From Sphingobium sp. 66-54 (GTDB lineage Bacteria > Pseudomonadota > Alphaproteobacteria > Sphingomonadales > Sphingomonadaceae), in the NCBI GenBank assembly GCA_001899715.1, contig MKWI01000029.1, positions 115,700 through 179,699 of the forward strand: a stretch of 64,000 nucleotides of DNA, in the 5' to 3' direction. The notes beneath the pieces were generated by a model. That model had not been told where the DNA came from. It did not search any database and worked only from the letters and a program-made list of their open reading frames with translations. This document shows positions 1 through 8,571 of this stretch, piece by piece. Position numbers and translations under genes: made by a program. Numbering within the stretch: the first letter of the stretch is position 1; each line of letters opens with the position of its first letter.

Positions 1-591
1 GACACGATGATAGGGACTGATAGACCCTTCGCCGGTATTATGGGCAAATCCTCCCAGCTTCGCTCCGCGATTGAAAGCCATGATGGCCCGTGCGCCGAAG
101 GACCCGAAGCTGGTTCCCGAAATATTCAAAACCGACGCCCGATAGGGCTGCCGGCAATCTGGACCGCCGATCGTAATCCGGAAATCAGGGTCCTCGACCG
201 TCGTAGGCTGTACCGCATGCGGCATCCACATATAGCCCGGCATATCGACATTATGAATAGTTCCGAAGGGCTGAGCGTCGTTCACCTGTTTGGCGCGCCG
301 ATAGACGAGGGAGCGCTGTTCCAGGCTGAAGGGCAACTGATCCTTTTCTCCCTCGATGAAATACTGCCTGATCTCGGCCCGGAAGGTTTCGAGCAGAAAG
401 CGCATATGTCCGATAATCGGATAATTCCGCCAAATTGCATGCTGTCGCTGGATGAGATCATGCGCTCCCAGAAGAGCGAGCGGCAACAAAAGGACGAGTG
501 GCCATCCCAATGCCGGATGGACGGCATTGGCGAGGATCGCGCTAACCAGCGAAAGCAGAACGACCAGAGCCAGAACGAAATAGCGCGACAT
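1..591 (-). CDS. FMN-binding glutamate synthase family protein (partial, C-terminus off the left edge)
   Basis: Reading back from ATG at 591 gives 197 uninterrupted codons to the window edge. Two hydrophobic segments at about residues 4-22 and 27-44 suggest an N-terminal membrane anchor. The sequence then enters a GltB-like alpha/beta barrel, including the stretch NISGTSFGSFGARAIMAFN and the family motif NTGEGSISPYH near residue 190. Whole family members are about 500 residues, so roughly 300 are missing. The start is supported by GGAGG at 596-600. The family resembles the FMN/glutamate-synthase domain but lacks the amidotransferase and large-subunit domains; the substrate is unknown. It is the last visible gene of a four-gene minus-strand cluster. 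Its family is recognised from memory. Confidence 0.85.
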   Translation of the reverse strand, partial: MSRYFVLALVVLLSLVSAILANAVHPALGWPLVLLLPLALLGAHDLIQRQHAIWRNYPIIGHMRFLLETFRAEIRQYFIEGEKDQLPFSLEQRSLVYRRAKQVNDAQPFGTIHNVDMPGYMWMPHAVQPTTVEDPDFRITIGGPDCRQPYRASVLNISGTSFGSFGARAIMAFNRGAKLGGFAHNTGEGSISPYHRV

Positions 592-623
592 TATACCTCC
601 CCCGTCAATCCGCCTGCCAGAAA

Positions 624-1190
624 TCAAGTCTCATCATATGCATGTGACGCCGGGCTCGATGCGGGATAGACAACTTTCCCCTGTGTGGTTTTCTCCGCGC
701 CCGGCGTGGGCGTGGCGTGCTCGCTATGACCAGGTCCCATCAAATGATCGACGGCATAGCCATCCAACAGGAGATGGTCGGCGATAATACGGCGGTGGCA
801 CCGCCACCAGACTGCCTCCGAGCACATCAAGGCCAGGCGACGATTCCGGCCAAGGCGCTCCAGTCGGCCGAGTGCCGCGGCGAATTCATCGCTCAAGGCA
901 TAGTCGGCATAGTTGTGAAAGCTTTGCACCCGCCAGAGCGCGTTGATCTGCTCGTCGACGCCTGGCTGCCTTGGCCGCCGACCGCCCAAAACGGGCCAGT
1001 GACGATAGCCGATCTGTAGTGGCGCAAGGGCTTCGGGCAGTCGGTCGATATTATAGGCAGGGTTGGTCCGCGATCGCGGAAACCGCCTGACGTCGATCAC
1101 CTCACCGACCTGGGCGGCGCGCAGCATATCAAGGAATTCGTCGAGACTTCGGTTGGAATGACCGATCGTGACGAATTGGACGGCCATCAT
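624..1190 (-). CDS. DUF488 family protein
   Basis: A 188-residue soluble protein. It has the DUF488 hallmarks: TIGHSNRSLDEFLDML at the N-terminus, VIDVRRFPRSRTNPAYN, then the cysteine-containing segment LALMCSEAVWWRCHRRII. The biochemical role of DUF488 is not established. The start codon overlaps the stop of the preceding DUF2945 gene by four bases (ATGA), indicating translational coupling. A second in-frame ATG at 1187 is equally possible. The last 25 residues look unstructured. Confidence 0.85.
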   Translation of the reverse strand: MMAVQFVTIGHSNRSLDEFLDMLRAAQVGEVIDVRRFPRSRTNPAYNIDRLPEALAPLQIGYRHWPVLGGRRPRQPGVDEQINALWRVQSFHNYADYALSDEFAAALGRLERLGRNRRLALMCSEAVWWRCHRRIIADHLLLDGYAVDHLMGPGHSEHATPTPGAEKTTQGKVVYPASSPASHAYDET

Positions 1191-1420
1191 CCGATCCGGG
1201 TCAATGCGGCTTCCTTATGGGCCGCGATGTGATCCGTCCTGTCGCTCTTGATCTCGTACTGCGGATCGTCCTTCGAAGCCCGGTGCCGATGGCCTTTATA
1301 ATCGAAATCCGCATGATGAATCCGGATGATCCTGCCCGTCACATAACCGGCTTCGGAATTCCAGCGCACATGATCGCCGACCGCATATTTTGCCAAGATG
1401 CTTGCCCTGTTTCGCGACAA
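1187..1420 (-). CDS. DUF2945 (TUDOR-like) small protein
   Basis: A 77-residue protein with the DUF2945 pattern: YAVGDHVRWNSEAGYVTGRI, then YKGHRHRASKDDPQYEIKSD and the closing segment TDHIAAHKEAALTRI. The fold is a small SH3/Tudor-like barrel often labelled hypervirulence-associated in fungi; its function in bacteria is unknown. It overlaps DUF488 downstream by four bases and follows the upstream small gene after five bases, so all three are probably co-transcribed. Confidence 0.85.
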   Translation of the reverse strand: MSRNRASILAKYAVGDHVRWNSEAGYVTGRIIRIHHADFDYKGHRHRASKDDPQYEIKSDRTDHIAAHKEAALTRIG

Positions 1421-1425
1421 GCGGA

Positions 1426-1656
1426 TCAGCCGCGCCAGTAATCGTTGGCGGCAGCTACCGTCTGGAAATGGATGGCGATGACCTGCGAAGAAGCGATCAG
1501 TTGCGCCGCATCCTGTTCATATGTGGCGCGGAGCTTGTCACGCACGTCCGCCGATGGCTGGGTCAGCTTGACGCCGACGCGGGCAAGTTTCGTGGCGAGT
1601 TCAAACCCTTCCTGCGGCGTCGCCGTCTTGAGGGATGGAAGCCAGTTCTCAGCCAT
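1426..1656 (-). CDS. small hypothetical protein, first gene of the DUF2945-DUF488 cluster
   Basis: A 76-residue predicted helical protein (MAENWLPSLKTATPQEGFE at the N-terminus). I do not recognise the family. It is supported as a real gene by the AAGGAAG ribosome-binding site just upstream on the minus strand and by tight spacing (five bases) to the DUF2945 gene. There is no signal peptide or membrane segment. Confidence 0.6.
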   Translation of the reverse strand: MAENWLPSLKTATPQEGFELATKLARVGVKLTQPSADVRDKLRATYEQDAAQLIASSQVIAIHFQTVAAANDYWRG

Positions 1657-2011
1657 TTGATCTTCCTTTTGTTAAGGACCCAATCTATCGACCAGGACGG
1701 GTCTTTCAACCAATTCCGTGCATAGCGCGCCGGCATTGCTGGCCCGGTACAAAGCCGGTCGCCTGATCGTGCGGATAATGTCAGCGGAGCGCGGCCGCCC
1801 AGATTTTAGATCGTGCGCCCGACGCTCGCCTCGTCCTTCTTCGAGAACTGCGCGGCGAGTGCCGGAGCGATGCTGAAACAGACGCCAACCGCGCCCTGCA
1901 CCCCTTCGGCCGACATCGCCGCCGTGAACCCGGCCACCAACTCGCGCGATGCACAGGTGCTAAGCGACAGGGCTTTCAGTAACGGAGGGGCAGCGCGCCG
2001 CGTCGGGCAGT
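1657..2011. other. intergenic stretch with no convincing gene
   Basis: The 355 bases lie between the ArsR gene and the small hypothetical gene, both on the minus strand. A minus-strand reading frame here (1806-2048) encodes a hydrophobic stretch ending in SKKDEASVGRTI, but it has no clear start or RBS and overlaps the ArsR 3' end. The promoter for the DUF2945 cluster should lie here; I see no strong consensus. Confidence 0.4.
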
Positions 2012-2335
2012 TTACGATACTCCACTGGACGGACCGAAACGGTCGCACAGCATGTCGACAAGCTTGCGAACGCCATCATCGGCAAGACTGTAGTAGATCG
2101 TCGTTCCATCACGCCGGGTCTTGACCAGGCCGCCTTCGCGCAACCGCCCCAGATGCTGGGATACGCTCGATTGCGATTGCCCGCACAGCTCCACCATTTG
2201 TCCCACGGCGAATTCGCCCTGGGTCAGCCGGCAAAGGATCAGCAAGCGCTGTTCATTTGCGAGCAGCTTCAGCACGCTCGCCGCATGGGCGGCATGCTGG
2301 GCGAGTTGCGCAAGAGACGTATCGAGCGGCATCAT
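2012..2335 (-). CDS. ArsR/SmtB-family repressor, BigR/SqrR-like (putative persulfide sensor)
   Basis: A 107-residue winged-helix protein. The helix-turn-helix is around residues 46-70 (ELCGQSQSSVSQHLGRLREG), followed by the wing TRRDGTTIYYSL. Cysteines sit at 35 (end of the LLILC helix), 51 and 97 (MLCDRF). The 35/97 pair matches the spacing of the two redox cysteines in BigR and SqrR, which sense persulfides by forming a tetrasulfide bridge. The metal-site residues typical of ArsR or SmtB are not evident. The ATG overlaps the RND pump stop by four bases, so it is the last gene of the rhodanese-adaptor-pump operon. It probably represses both divergent operons through the palindrome at 7007-7028. 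Family assignment is strong; the ligand is inferred from neighbours. Confidence 0.85.
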   Translation of the reverse strand: MMPLDTSLAQLAQHAAHAASVLKLLANEQRLLILCRLTQGEFAVGQMVELCGQSQSSVSQHLGRLREGGLVKTRRDGTTIYYSLADDGVRKLVDMLCDRFGPSSGVS

Positions 2336-5300
2336 CTGGTCGCAGGTTTCCCATCGTCTCGGAGCACGACATAGATGGCCGGAATAACCAACACGGTCAG
2401 CAGCGTCGAGGACGCAAGGCCGAACAGCAGCGAGATTGCAAGACCCTGAAAAATCGGGTCGGTCAGGATCACGGCGGCACCGATCATCGCCGCAGCAGCC
2501 GTCAGAACGATAGGCTTGAATCTTATGGTGCCGGCTTCGAGCAGCACGTCGCGCAGCGATTTGTCCGGCGAAACCGCATGGCGGATGAAGTCGACCAGCA
2601 GGATAGAGTTGCGCACGATAATGCCGGCCAGCGCGATGAAACCGATCATCGACGTTGCCGTGAAGGGCGCGCGGAACAGCATGTGACCGATGACGATGCC
2701 GACGAGGGTCAGCGGGATCGGGGTCAGAATGACCAGCGGCAGGCGAAAGCTCCTGAACTGCGCGACGACAAGGATATAAATCCCCAGCAAGGCGACCATG
2801 AAGGCACCGCCCATGTCGCGGAACGTAACCCAGGTGATCTCCCATTCGCCGTCCCATAGAAGCGAAGATACGCTCTCATCTTTGGGTTGACCGTTGAGCC
2901 GGACTTCCGGCTTCGCCAGTCCCTTGGCCGCCCAATCATAGCCGTCCACTGCGCGGTTGACCGCCAACATGCCATAGATCGGCGCTTCATAGGCCCCGGC
3001 AAGTTCGGCGGTCACCATGTCAGCATAGCGGCCATCGCGGCGGAAGATAGCGGTGCTTCCCGTCTCGGTGCGGGCGTCAACCACGGCGCCCAGGTCGATG
3101 AGCTGGCCACCCGGCGCCTGTGCGACCGGCGTGCTTGAAAGCGCCTGCGTCCAGCTCCTGTCCTTCTGCTCGAGCGCGATGGTGATCGGGAGCGGGGTCC
3201 GCCCGTCCCCGCGCGGGGCATAGCCCACCGTCTGGTTGCCCATAAGCATTCCGATACTGTCCGCAACCTGGCGCGGCGACAGGCCATAATAGTCGATGCG
3301 GTCGCGCTGGATATCAAGGCGTAGCTTCGGACGCGGCGTGCCGAAACTGTTGTCGACGTCGACGATGAAAGGAACCGATCTGAAAATCTTTTCCAGCTCG
3401 GTCGCCGTCTTTTCGCGGGTGGCGGCATCGGGGCCATAGACCTCCGCCAGCAATGTCGCGAGCACCGGCGGCCCCGGTGGCGTCTCGACGACCTTGATCG
3501 AGGCGCTTGTCGGGAGCTTGAGCGCCTTCAGCCGCTCGCGCAGGTCGAGCGCGATGTCATGGCTCGATCGGCTGCGGTCGCCCTTGGGCAGCAGTGTCAC
3601 CATCACATCGCCCTGTTCGGGCTGTGAGCGTAGGAAATAGTGCCGGACAAGGCCGTTGAAGTTGAATGGCGCCGACGTGCCGACATAGGCTTCCATCGAC
3701 GTCGCCTCGGGGAGCCCCCGCGCGATGCCGGCGACATCCTCCAGCACGCGGCCCGTGCTTTCGAGCGCCGTGCCTTCGGGCATGTCGACCACAACCTGAA
3801 CCTCCGACTTGTTGTCGAAGGGGAGCAGCTTCACGGTGACGGCCTTGAAATAGAACATCGAGCAGGCAACGAGCGTCGCCACGCCGACCGCAATCAGGAA
3901 GTTGCGGGCGGACTTGCGGGTGTCGATCACGCGATGCGCAACGCGGGCATAGAGCTTCCCCAGCTTGCCACCGCTTTCATCATGGCCGTGACCATTGGCC
4001 AGCGTCCGTCTCGCAAAGCGGATCATCAACCACGGGACGATTACGACCGCGACGAAGAAGGAGAAGATCATCGCGGCTGAAGCATTGACCGGGATCGGCG
4101 CCATATAAGGTCCCATCAATCCGGAGACGAACAGCATCGGGAGCAGCGCCGCGACCACGGTCAAAGTGGCGACTACAGTCGGATTGCCGACTTCGGCCAC
4201 GGCCTCGATCGCGGCCTGGGTGCGGCTTCGTCCACCCTCGTCGCCAACGCCGTCCATCGTCCAATGACGGGCGATGTTCTCGATCATGACGATAGCATCG
4301 TCCACAAGGATGCCGATGGAGAAGATTAGCGCGAATAGGCTGACCCGGTTGATCGTGTAGCCCATCAGGTTCGAGGCGAACATGGTGAGCAAGATCGTCG
4401 TCGGGATGACCACGGCAGTCACGCCAGCCTCGCGCCAGCCGATCGCGAAGCCGATCAGCGCGACGATGGAAACCGTCGCCAGCGCCAGGTGGAACAGCAG
4501 TTCGTTCGCCTTCTCGTTCGCCGTCTCGCCATAATTGCGGGTCACGGCGACCTCGACATCATCGGGGATCAGCTTGCCTTGCAGGCTCTCGACCCGCTCA
4601 AGAATGGCATCGGACACCACGACCGCATTGGCCCCGGCGCGTTTCGCGAAGGCGATGCTGACGGCGGGCGCCGAATTCCATTTGCCATTATCCGCCTTCG
4701 CCCAGCGCCAGGCCCGTGCCTGCTCCTCGCGCGGCCCCTGGGTGACACTTGCGACATCGCGCAGATAGACAGGCGCGCCGGCGGCCGACCGCACAGTCAA
4801 AAGCCCGACTTCCTGCGCCGAAGACAGTGTGCGGCCCGCAGTCACGCCGACTGCTTTTCCGTCCTCGCGGATATTGCCCAACGGAAAGCTCCGGTTGGCC
4901 TGGCTCGCCGCTTCAATCACGCTGCCCAGCGGCACGCCATATTGGCGCAGCCTGGCAGGATCGGGCGCGATGCGGATTTCCTCGGGGCGTCCGCCAACAA
5001 GGAAGGTGAGACCGACATTATCGACCTTGGCGATTTCAGTGCGTAGCTTGGCGGCCAACTCATAAAGGCTGGCATCATTCCACTGGCCTGCCGCGCCCGG
5101 CTTGGGGGAGAGGGTCAGAACGACGACGGGAACATCATTGATGCCGCGCACCGTCACTTTGGGATCGGGAATGCCGATGGGCTTTTTGTCCCAATTGGCG
5201 CGCAGCTTCTCCTCAATGCGGATCGCCGCATCGTCCGCGTTTGACCCGACGAGGAAGCGCGCCGTCACCATCACGCCATCATCCTGCGCCTGGGTATAGA

Positions 5301-5553
5301 CATGCTCGACGCCATCGACGCTTTTGACGATCGTCTCCAGCGGAATGCCGACCAGTTCGGTCGCATCGGCGGCGGACAGACCCGGGGCCATCACCTGAAT
5401 GTCCACCATAGGCACGCTGATCTGCGGCTCCTCCTCCCGGGGGATGGAAAGAAGAGCCAGCAGACCAACGGCGATCGCCGCGAGAAGAAACAGCGGCGTC
5501 AGGGGCGAGGTAATGGTGGCCTTTGTTAGGCGTCCGGAAATGCCGAGCTTCAT
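2332..5553 (-). CDS. RND efflux pump inner-membrane permease
   Basis: A 1,073-residue protein, the usual length for AcrB-type pumps. TM1 follows the N-terminus, then the early motif IPREEEPQISVP, a large periplasmic loop, a TM block at roughly 330-520 with the proton-relay pair in GILVDDAIVMIENI, a second periplasmic loop, and a C-terminal TM block. Its sequence type is closer to the generic efflux RND permease/TriC-like group than to metal (CusA) pumps; no Met or His metal-relay cluster was noticed. Start and stop overlap the adaptor and the ArsR gene by four bases each. The substrate is unknown; co-location with sulfide oxidation genes suggests a sulfur species, a low-molecular-weight persulfide, or a compound arising during sulfide stress. 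Confidence 0.93.
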   Translation of the reverse strand: MKLGISGRLTKATITSPLTPLFLLAAIAVGLLALLSIPREEEPQISVPMVDIQVMAPGLSAADATELVGIPLETIVKSVDGVEHVYTQAQDDGVMVTARFLVGSNADDAAIRIEEKLRANWDKKPIGIPDPKVTVRGINDVPVVVLTLSPKPGAAGQWNDASLYELAAKLRTEIAKVDNVGLTFLVGGRPEEIRIAPDPARLRQYGVPLGSVIEAASQANRSFPLGNIREDGKAVGVTAGRTLSSAQEVGLLTVRSAAGAPVYLRDVASVTQGPREEQARAWRWAKADNGKWNSAPAVSIAFAKRAGANAVVVSDAILERVESLQGKLIPDDVEVAVTRNYGETANEKANELLFHLALATVSIVALIGFAIGWREAGVTAVVIPTTILLTMFASNLMGYTINRVSLFALIFSIGILVDDAIVMIENIARHWTMDGVGDEGGRSRTQAAIEAVAEVGNPTVVATLTVVAALLPMLFVSGLMGPYMAPIPVNASAAMIFSFFVAVVIVPWLMIRFARRTLANGHGHDESGGKLGKLYARVAHRVIDTRKSARNFLIAVGVATLVACSMFYFKAVTVKLLPFDNKSEVQVVVDMPEGTALESTGRVLEDVAGIARGLPEATSMEAYVGTSAPFNFNGLVRHYFLRSQPEQGDVMVTLLPKGDRSRSSHDIALDLRERLKALKLPTSASIKVVETPPGPPVLATLLAEVYGPDAATREKTATELEKIFRSVPFIVDVDNSFGTPRPKLRLDIQRDRIDYYGLSPRQVADSIGMLMGNQTVGYAPRGDGRTPLPITIALEQKDRSWTQALSSTPVAQAPGGQLIDLGAVVDARTETGSTAIFRRDGRYADMVTAELAGAYEAPIYGMLAVNRAVDGYDWAAKGLAKPEVRLNGQPKDESVSSLLWDGEWEITWVTFRDMGGAFMVALLGIYILVVAQFRSFRLPLVILTPIPLTLVGIVIGHMLFRAPFTATSMIGFIALAGIIVRNSILLVDFIRHAVSPDKSLRDVLLEAGTIRFKPIVLTAAAAMIGAAVILTDPIFQGLAISLLFGLASSTLLTVLVIPAIYVVLRDDGKPATR

Positions 5554-6611
5554 TTGCCCGGCGCCTTGGTCGGCACTTGGCCCGCGAACAGCGTGTCGCC
5601 GGCAGACACCCCGCTCAATATCTCAACCATGGCGGGATCGGCCGTCTGCGTAATCTGGACCGGCACCATGCTGAGACGCTTGCCTTCACTCACCACCTGT
5701 ACTTGATCTATCCCGTAGCGGGTGGTGACAAAGGCGCGCGGCACCACCAACGCCTTGCGCGTGCCGATCTCGACTGATGCGCTCACGCGGCGGCCAACGA
5801 ATTGCGTTGAAAGGCCCGGCAGGGCCGCATCGACGCGAACCTGACCTCCAGTGATCGCGGGATAGACCTGCGTCACACTGCCCTCGCGCGACCCGGAGGG
5901 CAGCCCGGAATCGCTGAAAACCGTTCCATTGACGATCACGCGCGCACCGGGGCGGACCTGCCCGGCAACCGCCTCCGGCAGCATCAGGCGCAGGACCGGA
6001 GGGCCCGCGGTGACGGTCGCGATCGACATGCCCGGCGCCACCGGCGAGCCTGCGGGAATATCGGCGCGGAGCACGCGGCCGCTTGCAGGGGCAATCACCG
6101 CCCCCTGCCCCGCGATGCTGGCGCTCGCGCCCTGCTGCGCGCGGGCGGCGGCGGCCTGTGCGTCGGCCGCGCGCGCGGCAGCCACCGCCTGATCGAGACG
6201 TGCCTTGGCATAGACGCCGTTGTTGTAGAGATCGCGGATGCGCGCGAGATCGGCATTGGCACGCGCGGCTTCGGCCTGCGCGGCAGCGGCCTGCGCGCCG
6301 TAAGCGCTGGTCTCATAGCCGAGCCGCGAGTCGACGATCATGCCGATCCGCTGGCCTTTCTGCACCGTATCGCCGGCACGCACAGAAAGCGACGTCAGGA
6401 TGCCGGGAATACGCGCGAGCACTTCAGCCTGATCGCGCGTGGCGACCTCCGCGCCCACCGCCTTCATGTCGGGAATCTCCCTGGGGGCGAGTCGCACTAT
6501 GTCGCCCGCAGGCAGTGTCGCTGCCACCTCATTTTGCTCCGGCTGACTACCGCACGCCGATAGCGCCAGCGCGGCGCTCGCCAACCAGAGCCACTTGCCC
6601 ATACCGTTCAT
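5550..6611 (-). CDS. RND periplasmic adaptor subunit (HlyD/MFP lipoprotein)
   Basis: A 353-residue membrane-fusion protein. The signal peptide ends in a lipobox (LALSAC), so the mature protein should be lipid-anchored at Cys20. The lipoyl half-motif is ARIPGILTSLSVRAGDTVQKGQ, followed by a short Ala-rich coiled-coil hairpin (about 100-165), the second lipoyl half (IAPASGRVLRADIPAGSPVAPG) and beta-barrel domains. The RBS AGAGGGGT precedes ATG at 6611. It bridges the RND pump to an outer-membrane channel, presumably the TolC-like protein encoded in the divergent operon. Confidence 0.92.
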   Translation of the reverse strand: MNGMGKWLWLASAALALSACGSQPEQNEVAATLPAGDIVRLAPREIPDMKAVGAEVATRDQAEVLARIPGILTSLSVRAGDTVQKGQRIGMIVDSRLGYETSAYGAQAAAAQAEAARANADLARIRDLYNNGVYAKARLDQAVAAARAADAQAAAARAQQGASASIAGQGAVIAPASGRVLRADIPAGSPVAPGMSIATVTAGPPVLRLMLPEAVAGQVRPGARVIVNGTVFSDSGLPSGSREGSVTQVYPAITGGQVRVDAALPGLSTQFVGRRVSASVEIGTRKALVVPRAFVTTRYGIDQVQVVSEGKRLSMVPVQITQTADPAMVEILSGVSAGDTLFAGQVPTKAPGK

Positions 6612-6640
6612 ACCCCTCTGCCTGGCCCTCTCTTACGCAC

Positions 6641-6979
6641 CTAGCCGCCGGCCACCGGCAATCCCGCATTTTTCCAGGCACCAATGCCACCAGCGAGATG
6701 GGTGTCGATCGCGCTCTGGGCCTGCGCGCACTGGTCCAGCGCTTGCCCCGAACGCTTCCCGCCCGCACATTGCAGCACGACCGTTCGTCCTTGGGGATCC
6801 GGGATATTACGAGGTGAAAAGCCCGACAGTGGCATGTTTATTGCGCCCGTAATGTGGCCGGTTGCGAACTCATCCGCTTCGCGCACGTCGATCAGGAGAG
6901 CTTTGCCCTCCTTCAGCATGGCGTCCAGTTCGGCGGGACCGATCTCGCGGTGAGGATTGCGCTTCTTGAATCCGAGCAT
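6641..6979 (-). CDS. single-domain rhodanese (sulfurtransferase)
   Basis: A 112-residue protein with one rhodanese domain. Visible signatures are LLIDVREADEFATGHI near the N-terminus and the active-site loop CAGGKRSG with the catalytic cysteine at 71 (CxxGxR). It carries persulfide sulfur and could pass SQR-generated sulfane sulfur to thiols or cyanide. It has no signal peptide and so is cytoplasmic. It is the first gene of the leftward operon, with AAGGAGGG before ATG at 6979 and a promoter overlapping the palindrome at 7007-7028. Confidence 0.93.
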   Translation of the reverse strand: MLGFKKRNPHREIGPAELDAMLKEGKALLIDVREADEFATGHITGAINMPLSGFSPRNIPDPQGRTVVLQCAGGKRSGQALDQCAQAQSAIDTHLAGGIGAWKNAGLPVAGG

Positions 6980-7006
6980 GAGGCCCTCCTTAAGTTTGAC
7001 GATTGC

Positions 7007-7035
7007 ATATAACGTGTAACTCTTATATTAGTCAA
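7007..7035 (-). promoter_or_regulatory. promoter of the rhodanese-RND-ArsR operon with overlapping palindromic operator
   Basis: On the minus strand, TTGACT (7035-7030), 17 bases, then TTATAT (7012-7007) make a good sigma-70 promoter ending about 28 bases before the rhodanese start. The -10 box is one arm of a perfect inverted repeat, ATATAA (7007-7012), 10-base spacer, TTATAT (7023-7028). An AT-rich dyad over the -10 is where BigR-like repressors bind, so the co-encoded ArsR protein is the obvious candidate. The rightward sqr operon starts 35 bases beyond the palindrome, so one site could control both. The promoter is read from sequence; the repressor assignment is inference. Confidence 0.65.
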
Positions 7036-7062
7036 TGTCAGTGAATCAGGAAGGACACGCAG

Positions 7063-8340
7063 ATGGGCAAGCCGTTGATCGTGGTGCTGGGCGCGGGTCT
7101 CGGAGGCACGATCGCTTCCTATGAGATCAAGGCTGCAATTAAAGGCCGCGCCGATGTCATGACCATATCCGATACGGATACCTACAACTTCATTCCGTCC
7201 AATCCCTGGGTCGCTGTGCGCTGGCGTGCGCCGGAAGCCATCCAGGTCCATCTCCCTCCAGTGTTCGCGAAAAAGAAGATCGGTTTCAACTCGGTCGGCG
7301 CGAAGCGGGTCCATGCCAGCGAAAAGCGACTCGAACTCAATGACGGAACCTCAATCAATTACGATTATCTTGTAATTGCCACCGGGCCAGACCTGGCTTT
7401 TGATGAGATCGAAGGACTGGGGCCGCAAGGCCATACCGTCTCGGTCTGCAAGACTGCCCATGCCGCCGACGCGGCCGATGCCTTCGACGCCTTCCTGGAA
7501 AATCCCGGCCCCATCATCGTCGGCGCGGTCCAGGGCGCATCCTGTTACGGCCCGGCTTATGAATTCACGATGATCCTCGACACTGAACTGCGCCGCCGCA
7601 AGATCCGCGACAAGGTGCCGATGACCTATGTGACGCCCGAACCCTATATCGGCCATCTCGGTCTCGACGGCGTCGGCGACACCAAATCCCTGCTCGAGAG
7701 CGAGATGCGCGATCGCCACATCAAATGGATCACCAATGCGCGCGTAACCCAGGTCGAAGCCGGCGTCATGCACGTCGAAGAAGTGAACGAGGACGGCTCG
7801 GTCAGGAAGGCCCACGATCTGCCGTTCGGCTATTCGATGATGCTGCCTGCCTTCCGGGGCGTTCCCGCCGTCCGTGACATCGAAGGCCTCACCAACCCGC
7901 GCGGTTTCGTCATCGTCGACAAGCACCAACGCAATCCCACCTTCCCCGAAATCTTCGCGCTGGGCGTCTGCGTCGCGATCCCGCCGACAGGTCCTACCCC
8001 GGTGCCGGTGGGCGTGCCAAAGACCGGCTTCATGATCGAGAGCATGGTGACAGCGATCGCGGCCAACCTCGCGTCGATTCTCGAAGGGAAGGAGCCGATC
8101 GCAGAAGCGACATGGAACGCGGTCTGCCTCGCCGATTTCGGCGATAGCGGCGTAGCCTTCGTCGCCCAACCCCAGCTTCCACCGCGCAACGTCAATTGGG
8201 CGTCGGAAGGCAAATGGGTCCATTTGGCCAAGATCGGCTTCGAGAAATATTTCCTGCGCAAGATCCGCAAGGGCGAGAGTGAGCCTTTCTACGAAAGGCT
8301 GGCGATGCACGCGATGGGTATCCGCAAGCTGCGTTTCTGA
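7063..8340 (+). CDS. sqr: sulfide:quinone oxidoreductase, type I
   Basis: A 425-residue FAD protein that oxidises sulfide to sulfane sulfur and passes electrons to the membrane quinone pool. The Rossmann motif VVLGAGLGGTIAS is at the N-terminus and the second FAD motif is YDYLVIATGP. Cysteines at 129 (SVCKTAHA), 161 (GASCYGPAYE) and 355 (WNAVCLADFGD) align with the three essential cysteines of the Acidithiobacillus ferrooxidans enzyme (128, 160, 356). The C-terminal segment WVHLAKIGFEKYFLRKI matches its amphipathic membrane-binding tail. RBS AGGAAGG is at 7048-7054. It heads the rightward operon, divergent from the rhodanese. Often mislabelled as generic NAD(P)/FAD oxidoreductase. Confidence 0.92.
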   Translation: MGKPLIVVLGAGLGGTIASYEIKAAIKGRADVMTISDTDTYNFIPSNPWVAVRWRAPEAIQVHLPPVFAKKKIGFNSVGAKRVHASEKRLELNDGTSINYDYLVIATGPDLAFDEIEGLGPQGHTVSVCKTAHAADAADAFDAFLENPGPIIVGAVQGASCYGPAYEFTMILDTELRRRKIRDKVPMTYVTPEPYIGHLGLDGVGDTKSLLESEMRDRHIKWITNARVTQVEAGVMHVEEVNEDGSVRKAHDLPFGYSMMLPAFRGVPAVRDIEGLTNPRGFVIVDKHQRNPTFPEIFALGVCVAIPPTGPTPVPVGVPKTGFMIESMVTAIAANLASILEGKEPIAEATWNAVCLADFGDSGVAFVAQPQLPPRNVNWASEGKWVHLAKIGFEKYFLRKIRKGESEPFYERLAMHAMGIRKLRF

Positions 8341-8367
8341 TTGTCCTCGAGCGAAGGAGTGCAAAAG

Positions 8368-8571
8368 ATGACTCTCGACCGTGCCGTGATGGCGTTCGCC
8401 GGATGTGTCGTGCTGCTGGGTGTCGTCCTGTCGCTGACCGTGCATCCATGGTGGATTGCGCTCACCGCCTTTGCTGGCCTCAACTTGATTCAGGCGAGCT
8501 TCACCGGTTTCTGCCCCGCCGCCAAGCTGTTCAAGGCGTTCGGCATCCGTTCGGGGACCGCCTTCAAATGA
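8368..8571 (+). CDS. YgaP-type/DUF2892 small inner-membrane protein
   Basis: A 67-residue protein with two transmembrane helices (AVMAFAGCVVLLGVVLSL and WIALTAFAGLNLIQASF). The closing pattern GFCPAAKLFKAFGIRSG is typical of DUF2892, the membrane part fused to rhodanese in E. coli YgaP. Here the rhodanese is a separate gene in the divergent operon. Start is ATG at 8368, with AAGGAG at 8354-8359; an upstream TTG at 8341 lacks an RBS. Its stop overlaps the tolC-like start (ATGA). Confidence 0.9.
   Translation: MTLDRAVMAFAGCVVLLGVVLSLTVHPWWIALTAFAGLNLIQASFTGFCPAAKLFKAFGIRSGTAFK

Noticed and set aside
1806..2048. 80-codon minus-strand frame with a hydrophobic C-terminal part
   Set aside because: No RBS, overlaps the ArsR 3' end, and no family recognised; it could be a gene relic but cannot be supported.
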